From contig SMOI01000243.1 in the NCBI GenBank assembly GCA_008000375.1, forward strand, positions 1 through 48,491: 48,491 nt of DNA, read 5' to 3'. A program made the translations under genes and the position numbers. The DNA is from Poteriospumella lacustris. Its lineage: Eukaryota > Sar > Chrysophyceae > Chromulinales > Dinobryaceae. Each line of letters begins with the position of its first letter. The first letter of the stretch is position 1. Below the pieces are notes generated by a model. The model worked only from the letters and a program-made list of their open reading frames with translations, made no database searches and had not been told where the DNA came from. This document shows, in pieces, positions 41,501 through 48,491 of the stretch.

Positions 41501-44500
41501 GACTCGCCACCGCCGCCGCCGACGACCGGTTCTGCGCCTCGTAGCCGCAGCGACACGCCACCGTCGCGCCCGACACCGTCGCGCGACAGTAGTCCGCACT
41601 GGCCACCGACAGGTCCGACACCCGCAGCACCGAACACGCCCGCTGCGGCACCGGACACGTCCGCCGCACCGACGCCGCCGCCTCCCCGCTGCACGTCAGG
41701 TTCATCACCACCGACGACGCGCGGCAGCGCCGCGAGATCAGCTCGCGGCGGCCCACGACGCAGTCGTGCTCCAGCGTCTCCAACACCGTCGCATTCATCG
41801 CCACCGCCGCCGCAGTCAGGGTCAAATTCGCGTCGAAGCGCAGCGGCGTCGCGAGTGCCGAGCCGTTTGGCCGCGTCACCTGGACGCTGACGACGGCGGA
41901 CGACAGCAGCGACGGCAGCGACGCGTACGGTGACGTGGCGTTGGTCGTCGGCGTCGTGACCAGCGTCGTGCCGGCGATCGATGCAATGAGCGACGCGGCG
42001 TACGCCACGAACGACACGAAGACGTTGGCCGCGGAGCCGTCACCGTTTGTACCAGCGACGACAGCAGCGCCGAGCTGCCGTCCGTTGTAGCGTTGTGCCC
42101 CGTCGCAGTGCCGTTGCCGGCCAGCGCCTTCAACGCGGCGAGCGTCGCTTCCCAGGCGAAGCGCTGGCTGTGCGACGGCTGCGTCGTGGGCTGCCGCGAT
42201 GGCTGCCCGGACGGCTGCCCCGAGGGCTGAGCCGACGGTTGCAGCGTTGGCGGCGACGTGGGCTGGGCGGTGGGCCATCGACTGGGTCGTGCGCTGGGTC
42301 GCGGCGTAGGCCCTCCCGTTGGCTGTGCGGTAGGCAGCGACGTAGGTTGTGTCGTCGACTGCGTCGTGGGGAGCGATGTCGGCCACGTAGTCGGTTGTGC
42401 GCTGGGCCACCGCGTCGGCTGTGCGGTGGACCGTGACGTTGGTCGTGACGTGGGCAGCATCGTCGGTACTGCAGTGGGCCGTGACGTGGGTAGCTTCGTC
42501 GGTACTGCAGTGGGCTGTGACGTGGGCATTGAAGTGGGCCGTGACGTTGGCAGTGACGTTGGCAGTGACGTGGGCAGCATCGTCGGTACTGCAGTGGGCT
42601 GTGACGTTGGCCGTGACGTTGGCCGTGACGTTGGCCGTGACGTTGGCAGTGACGTGGGCAGTGACGTGGGCTGTGACGTGGGCTGTGACGTGGGCTGCGA
42701 TGTAGGTCGCGTAGTGGGAAGTGACGTGGGTCGCATCGTCGGCTGCGCTGTAGGCTGTGACGTCGGTCGTGACGTGGGCAATGACGTGGGTTGTGACGTG
42801 GGCTGTGACGTTGGCAGCGTTGTAGGCTGAGAGGTGGGCCATGACGTGGGCGATGACGTTGGCAGTGAAGTGGGTCGCATCGTCGGCTGTGTTGTAGGCT
42901 GAGACGTGGACTGAAAGGACGGCTGAGCTGTAGGGCGTGAGGAAGGCCACGCGGTGGGTTCTGCCGTCGGTTGCGAGGTAGGCCGTGACGTGGGATGCGA
43001 CGATGGGCGAGCGGTCGGCAGCTCCGTTGGCCGCGCTGTCGGTTGTTCCGTGGGCTGTGTCGTAGGTCGTACCGAAGGACGCGCGGTGGGTTGCAGCGTT
43101 GGGCTGACAGTTGGGCGAGTTGTCGGCTGTGTAGTCGGTTGCGACGTGGGCTGTGCTGTGGGGCGTGCTGTGGGTCGGCTTGTCGGCTGAGCGGTGGGTC
43201 GAGAGGTCGGCTGCGACGTGGGTGCCGCAGTGGGCCTCGACGTTGGTCGCTGCGTTGGCTGTGCACTGGGCACCGACGATGGCTGCGCGGTCGGTCCCTG
43301 AGAAGGCGACACCGTCGGTCTCATCGACGGCTGCGACGACGGGCGACTCGTGGGCCGCTCGGTCGGTCGCGAGGACGGTTGAGCGGTGGGCCGCGAAGAC
43401 GGCTGATCGCTGGGCCGTGCGCTCGGCGCAGATGACGGCTGTAGCGTTGGTCGGTCGGTCGGTGCTGCAGATGGAGGACCCGTAGGGGCGCTGACTGGGG
43501 CAGCGCTGGGCCTCCCGCTTGGCTGTCCGCTAGGCGCCGCAGACGGCGAATAGGACGGCTGCAGAGACGGTCTTCCAGTCGGTGACGCCGAAGGACGCCC
43601 CAAAGGCTGCCCAGTGGGCTGAGCAGACGGACGACAGCTCGGTCGAAGGCTAGGCCGCCCAGTCGGCTGTCCCGTCGGCAGCCTCGTCGGCTGCATTGTA
43701 GGCTGCCCAGTCGGCTGCCGCGTCGGATGTATTGTAGGCTGCCCAGTCGGCTGTGTCGTCGGTTGTGACGTCGGCTGTGTCGTCGGCTGACCCGTCGGCT
43801 GCCCAGTCGGCTGGCCCGTCGGTTGCTTCGTAGGCTGTGTGGTAGGCTGCCCAGTCGGCTTGCCCGCCGGTTGCTTCGTCGGCTGCCTCGTCGGCTGACC
43901 CGTCGGCTGACCCGTCGGCTGGCCGGTCGGTTGCTTCGTAGGCTGTGTGGTAGGCTTCCCCGTCGGCTGTGACGTCGGTAACGAGGTGGGCCGTATCGTG
44001 GGTTTCGGTGTGGGCTGTTCCGTGGGTTTCAGCGTGGGTTGTACCGTGGGCCGCCTCACTGGTAATATCGACGGTGCAGCCGAAGGAGCCGCCGTGGGCG
44101 GTAGAGTCTCGGTGATGTTGTAGACTCGGCAGTGGGCCTGCATATTCAGCGTGTCGCTGTGGGTATAAGTGACAGCGAGCGCTTTGCCGTTGTCTACCAT
44201 CGCTATTGATCGTCCGAAATAGTTCTTCGAGAGACTGGTGGTGATGGTGGGGGCGTACTCCACCCACGTTGTTCCGTCGAAGGTCCAGAGACGCACAACC
44301 CCACCCCCTGTAGATGGAAAAGGAGAGCCCACAGCCAGCACTGTGCCATTGCCATTCAACGCTATCGAGGCACCCGATCTTTCGTATTGTTGAGAACCGA
44401 TGATATCAGCACCGATCTGCACCACCTCACCGTCAATGCGGTATACACGTACGCACCCACGACTGTTGTTGTACGCCGGTGAACCCACCGCGACGACGTC

Positions 44501-45349
44501 GCCCGACGTGCTGGTCGCCACACTCCAACCAAACCGCCCTGTCGCTTCGGTACCGTTGATTTCATAAGCTTTCGTGGCTGACACGCCGTTGACGATGTAG
44601 ATGAGAACGCGGCCACTAGTTTGCAGGCCATTTCCGTTGTACGCCACTTCTGAAACCACCAGCGTTGAGGACGAACCCCAAGAAACGTCGAACCCAAATC
44701 GACTGGAAACCATACCGCTTCCGGTGAGAATTTGTGAATGGCCAAACATCGAAAAGGACATGGTTTCAAAGATATAGACCATTCCCACGCCCACACCTCC
44801 ACCGTCACACCCCACGGCGAAGTAGTATCCCGTGGGATCGAAGGCGACGCTTTGGCCGCAAAACTGGCCGGCCGAGAGTCCAGACCAATAACCACCTTCA
44901 TCGCAACTTATGCCCATTCCACTGTCGGCGCAGTTGTACATGGATATCTTGCCATTGTTGACATTCTCACCGACGTTCGCGGTAGGGCAGCCGACTAACA
45001 GGCTTGGTGAAGGGGAAGTAGGGTTCCACGCCATGGAAGTACCGCACATCCCGTTGGTTGTGAAAGACAAGCTTGAACTAGTCCATGTCTGTGTGGCTCT
45101 TGACCACTTGGAGATGTCGATCACCTGCGCACCAACCACTATCTGAGCGAGGAGTAGATCCCCCGATGACATCAGAACCATCGCAGTCGATGGAGTTCCG
45201 GAAGAGGATTGCAGTGTACCATTTACAGTGCTACCGAGCTGAGCGAGAGTCGCCGTCGCCGACGCGACAACAGGTTCCGGAATCCACATGGTCCACAACA
45301 GCAAGGCAACGCAGGCGAACGATCGGACTGGCCATAGTATTCCTGCCAT
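38511..45349 (-). CDS. Giant polycystin-1-like surface receptor C, frameshifted
   Basis: The start is the ATG at 45349 ([19 protein letters not shown], signal peptide); an in-frame ATG eight codons upstream lies within about 15 bases of a CATATAAT element, so 45349 is preferred. FG-GAP-like repeats ([33 protein letters not shown]) are followed by the PTxQP stalk (about 44100-42175) and a short Ser-rich domain. Near 42030-42070 the frame must change (two extra or one missing base) to reach the frame that carries the GPS-like segment, helices and acidic tail to TGA at 38511. Compared with A and B, about 260 bases of the Ser-rich domain are missing at that point. No convincing intron bridges it. 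The gene is therefore probably disrupted unless the sequence is wrong. Corrected length would be about 2279 residues. Confidence 0.75.
39097..41729 (-). repeat. Homogenised receptor cassette, copy C
   Basis: 2633 bases matching B 30483-33115 with a constant offset. The only differences noticed change a Val-Leu pair to Ala-Leu near 40557-40561. The match stops abruptly at 41729 inside the Cys-rich segment; upstream, C keeps only protein-level similarity. Confidence 0.9.
42175..44100 (-). repeat. PTxQP stalk array of receptor C
   Basis: About 640 residues of P-[TS]-x-QP units. Includes a stretch rich in GACGTGGGC/GACGTTGGC units (about 42430-42860), and a block at 43141-43546 nearly identical to B. 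Confidence 0.9.
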
Positions 45350-45948
45350 CGCTTGTATTAACGGTACCATCATTCATCAAGCCATTATATGGAGATCAGA
45401 CAATAAATCAAATGCTGGGCTGTATTGGCAGGTAGTGAAAGGCTTCGAGTCGGAGCGATCGATGATTGAACCAAAGAAGCTCTTCACGGCCGATTTCCTC
45501 ACCGTTTCGGTGGAAGGTCTCACAAGGAGGAAGAAAGCTTCGATGCTTCTCTTCAAATGAGAAATGATTCCGATGTTTTCTGATTCGCGTCCACACACGG
45601 CGAGTCCTCATTCTTCATTATTCTTCACGTCCTCACTCGTTCAGCAGACTCCATCTCATTTCTGATTTTTGTCATTTGTCTCTTGTCGTTTGTCTACCAA
45701 TCACTTCTGCGCAGACGACCGCAGCAATACCAACTACTCTCCCTCCCCCATGGTCTGACGCCAAGTGGGAAATGGTCTGACGCCATCGGCTACAAGAACT
45801 ATACATACCGCAGACTACGCCGAAGGTAGTAGTCGAAGCCCAAAGGATCGCAAGACGTCGAAGTGCGCGGTGTCTCTGGAACTACCTCGTTTTATATTAC
45901 TGATACTCGCCTACGGACTAACTCTAATCTACTTCTAAACAAACTTCA
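45350..45948. other. Intergenic region upstream of receptor C
   Basis: CATATAAT on the minus strand near 45384-45391 may be the TATA element of C. A short direct repeat, ATGGTCTGACGCCA, occurs twice near 45750-45786. No gene is supported. Confidence 0.45.
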
Positions 45949-46569
45949 CTAAACGAAATAGGTCAGGCCCGGGTTGGCCTGGCACGCTTCTCGCAGGGCC
46001 GTTTTCCCCAACGACGTCAGTTTGTTGTTCTTCACGGCATTGAAGGCGCGCAGCGTGCGGTCGTTTTCCGAGATGCCCTTCGCCAAGGCGATGGCTCCAA
46101 CGTCTGTAAAGTTCTTGTTCTCGCTGATATTGATATGGTACAGGACGCGGTTCATTCGGAGTGTGTCGGCAAGAGCGATAGCGCCGGCGTCGCCGATGAG
46201 GTTGCCCGTCAAATCCATCACGCCAACGCTGCTGTTCTCTTTCAAAGCCTCTGCGATGGCGACGAGTCCATCATCACCGATTCCGTTCTTTTGCAGTTTT
46301 AAACAGAACAAGGTCTTACTGACACGCAGCACATCGGCCAGCGTAGCGCTCAAATCGTCGCCCAGACGGCAGTTGGCCATGTCTAAGAAACGAACATTCG
46401 TCGCTGGACATTTCAAAAATGCAGCAATTTCTTCCATTTTCTCCGCGTCCAATCGAACTCCTTTCAGTTTCAACTCTTGTCCATCCAACCGTTTACGACA
46501 CCAAGCCGGAATCTCCACCAAAGTTGGATTTGCGTCCTCAGTAGCTCCAGCACTTTCGGTGCCCTCCAT
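45949..46569 (-). CDS. Leucine-rich-repeat (RNI-like) protein
   Basis: 206 residues from the ATG at 46569 (MEGTESAGATED); the frame is open upstream but that part is not repeat-like and may be 5' UTR. About five RNI/NLRC-type LRRs of 27-28 residues are visible (LKLQKNGIGDDGLVAIAEAL, VMDLTGNLIGDAGAIALADT, INISENKNFTDVGAIALAKG). No signal peptide or membrane segment is present. Ribonuclease-inhibitor-like LRRs form curved solenoids that bind proteins; the partner is unknown. Divergent from the kinase gene. Ends in TAG at 45949-45951. Confidence 0.85.
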   Translation of the reverse strand: MEGTESAGATEDANPTLVEIPAWCRKRLDGQELKLKGVRLDAEKMEEIAAFLKCPATNVRFLDMANCRLGDDLSATLADVLRVSKTLFCLKLQKNGIGDDGLVAIAEALKENSSVGVMDLTGNLIGDAGAIALADTLRMNRVLYHINISENKNFTDVGAIALAKGISENDRTLRAFNAVKNNKLTSLGKTALREACQANPGLTYFV

Positions 46570-47013
46570 GTTGTGCCAACTACAGTGTGGTCTGAACGTG
46601 AGGGATAGACCACGATAATCCCAGTCTTGTTTCACCACTGGATGTGGCAGCTGATGTTCCTGCAGGGCCAACTGGACAAAAAATAAGTGAAAAAAAGTCA
46701 ACGAACAACGAACGACGAGGCAACGAGGCCAACGAGCATCTCGTCGTCATCGTGTCACTGCTATGTCCCACCGACGGACATCGCCACCGACTGCCTGGCC
46801 TGTGAACACTCACTTGCAACTTCTAGTACTCTGGGTCGTCTGGGTGGTTGGGCGTTTTCCCAGGAGCGAACTCGCGGCAGACAAATCCAAATGCCTTGGA
46901 CGTGATAAACACTTCCATTGCCGAAAATATCTCTCTCACTTGATCGTGGGAGGGAGAAAATTTTCTGTCGGCGGCACAGGCAAAGCGACTAATTTTTTTC
47001 ACCTCAGAAAAGT
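46570..47013. other. Divergent intergenic region
   Basis: Must hold promoters of the LRR gene and the kinase gene. A TTTTTTTCACCTCAG sequence ending at 47007 looks like a splice acceptor, so an upstream non-coding or short coding exon of the kinase gene is possible. Confidence 0.45.
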
Positions 47014-48491
47014 ATGAGAGAGGAGGAGGAAGAGGAGGAGGAGGTGAAGGCCGTTTTGCTTGTCCGGTGGAAGACCGCGATGTTGGTGGACAAGGGAGCG
47101 TTTGGTATGGTGTTCCACTGTGAGGACCTAAAGGGGGAAAATGACGGATCGCGGGTAGCGATCAAAGCTGTTCAATGCGACGGCCATCACGCGACAAGAG
47201 AAGCAACGATTCTCCGAGACTTGCAGCATCGCCCACACCCGAACATTGTCAAGTATCACAGTCACTTCCAACACAATCATAGGCTGTACTTGGAAATGGA
47301 CTTTATCGATGGCGTGAATCTGCGGAAGACCGTTGACGAGTGGGTAAAGACCAGTTCCCGATGGACGGACCCGTGTGACCGCCAGCCGCTCGTGAAGAAA
47401 TGGTTCTATCAACTCTTTTCAGCGTTACGCCACCTTCATGAGGCAGAGATTGTTCATCGCGACATCAAACCCTCGAATTTGGTGGTGAAACACACGACGA
47501 AGGACCTGTTCGTGGTCGATTTTGGTGTCAGCCGACGTGAGAGCAAGGAAGCCACCGCGAACAGGGGCACGAAGACGTATAACAGCCCAGAGAGCCAGTC
47601 TGGAAAGGTCTCTGCCGCCACAGATGTCTGGAGTGCGGCCGTGACCTTTGCAGCATTGATGCTTGGTCCATTACGAGGCGTTGTAGCGACGGATGAGGAG
47701 TTCCGCGCGGAGGTCGTGCGTCGCGTCTTGAACTGCCACTTCGTGACGGAGGAAGTGATCCAGTCGGTGGTATGGATCCTCAAAGGTGTTAACGTTGCCG
47801 ACCGCCCAACCGCCCAAGCCATTCTGAGCTTTGTCCGGCCCCACTACACGGCGGCAGAGCTGGCGGAGCTGCCGGAGGAACGATGCCCATGCGACAACGC
47901 GGACACGGTGATCGAGAGCCGTTCGAGAGCTGGCCATTCGACGACGGTTGACGAGGAGGCTGTGGGACTCACCATGATAAACGTTGGGGAAATTGGACGC
48001 ACAGTGGTGGAGGGTCCTCTGAGCGGCTTCTCCGCCGTCTACGCCGCTGATACTGCCATCGTCAGCCCACCGATACCAGTGGCTGGGCCGAGGGAGGCGG
48101 ACACACTCAACGCCATCGATATGACCCATGGGACGGACAACCACGGATCGTTGGTGCCCATGTTGTCGCCTGTGCCTGTGAACCACTGGCCCATGGACGG
48201 CACTGGCGACACGAACGATGCTCACGAGACGACAACGACCGACCGGGTCGTCGGTTGCGTGGGCTACGTCCCGGACGACGCCAGCGAGGGCGTTGACATC
48301 GCGTCCGTGGAAGCCCCACGCGCAGTGGTTTCGGAGCAGATGCCGACCCCCAATAGAACACAGGAGTCCGTACCAGGTCCGCAGTGGATCATGCCGCTGA
48401 GCGACATCACCGACCAATCCGCCGCGTTGCTGCTCTTGACGAGCCTGGGCTTTCCAGAGTCGTTTTATGCGAGTATGAAGTCGCATTGGCC
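47014..48491 (+). CDS. Ser/Thr protein kinase, 3' end outside the window
   Basis: 492 codons from the ATG at 47014 with no stop before the window edge. After an acidic Glu run the kinase domain shows a Gly-rich loop KGAFGMV (first loop Gly replaced by Asp), the ATP lysine in VAIK (about residue 51), HRDIKPSNLVV (148-158), DFGVS (169-173), GTKTYNSPE in place of APE (186-194) and DVWS (205-208). All catalytic residues are present, so an active kinase is expected. The domain ends near residue 285 and is followed by an unstructured Thr/Asp-rich region. The last visible part, LLLLTSLGFPESFYASMK, resembles the start of a UBA domain; this is a guess. The start could be different if an upstream exon exists. 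Confidence 0.88.
   Translation, partial: MREEEEEEEEVKAVLLVRWKTAMLVDKGAFGMVFHCEDLKGENDGSRVAIKAVQCDGHHATREATILRDLQHRPHPNIVKYHSHFQHNHRLYLEMDFIDGVNLRKTVDEWVKTSSRWTDPCDRQPLVKKWFYQLFSALRHLHEAEIVHRDIKPSNLVVKHTTKDLFVVDFGVSRRESKEATANRGTKTYNSPESQSGKVSAATDVWSAAVTFAALMLGPLRGVVATDEEFRAEVVRRVLNCHFVTEEVIQSVVWILKGVNVADRPTAQAILSFVRPHYTAAELAELPEERCPCDNADTVIESRSRAGHSTTVDEEAVGLTMINVGEIGRTVVEGPLSGFSAVYAADTAIVSPPIPVAGPREADTLNAIDMTHGTDNHGSLVPMLSPVPVNHWPMDGTGDTNDAHETTTTDRVVGCVGYVPDDASEGVDIASVEAPRAVVSEQMPTPNRTQESVPGPQWIMPLSDITDQSAALLLLTSLGFPESFYASMKSHW

Noticed and set aside
42080-42950. [11 protein letters not shown] repeat protein joined to the C-terminal half of receptor C
   Set aside because: Shifted-frame reading of the PTxQP array. 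Homology places the real upstream sequence in the other frame, with a frameshift near 42050.
1-48491. tRNA, rRNA, CRISPR array or transposase/reverse transcriptase
   Set aside because: No tRNA-like B-box with cloverleaf, rRNA signature, regularly spaced identical repeats with spacers, or transposon protein was seen on reading either strand.

Overview
The window is nuclear DNA of a GC-rich eukaryotic microbe. PCNA, DPH5 and a GILT-type thiol reductase are broken by short GT-AG introns of 52-89 bases, and there are no bacterial operons. Very large surface proteins with PTxQP-repeat stalks and FG-GAP-like repeats, DUF285/BspA repeat proteins and a Crinkler-type P-loop NTPase together fit a protist, most likely a stramenopile or a relative. 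I cannot name the species.

Left part (1-17.2 kb): the 3' end of one PCNA gene faces a complete PCNA gene on the other strand. It is followed by a multi-pass membrane protein, a Crinkler-like NTPase gene with one in-frame TGA, a DUF285-repeat multidomain protein with a one-base frameshift, and DPH5 (diphthamide synthesis, three exons). From 12.9 to 17.2 kb the sequence is gene-poor and holds two long imperfect hairpins, short tandem repeats and decayed coding fragments.

Central and right part (17.2-45.4 kb): three giant paralogous receptor-like genes dominate, called A (+, 17273-24604), B (-, 29924-37510) and C (-, 38511-45349). Each has a signal peptide, an FG-GAP-like ectodomain, a PTxQP stalk of roughly 640-820 residues, a Cys-rich GPS-like segment and a polycystin-1-like multi-spanning C-terminal half. 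The ectodomains have diverged, but the DNA for the membrane half is almost base-for-base identical: about 3.1 kb between A and B, and about 2.6 kb between B and C. C carries a deletion with a frameshift just before the shared block. Between A and B lie the GILT-like gene and a second DUF285-repeat gene.

Right end (45.9-48.5 kb): a small leucine-rich-repeat protein and, divergently, a Ser/Thr protein kinase that runs off the window.

The most interesting signal is the three-gene receptor family with a homogenised membrane cassette and variable ectodomains and stalks. It sits among other genes of recognition-type architecture (DUF285 and LRR repeats, Crinkler-type NTPase, kinase). A role in recognition is inference only.
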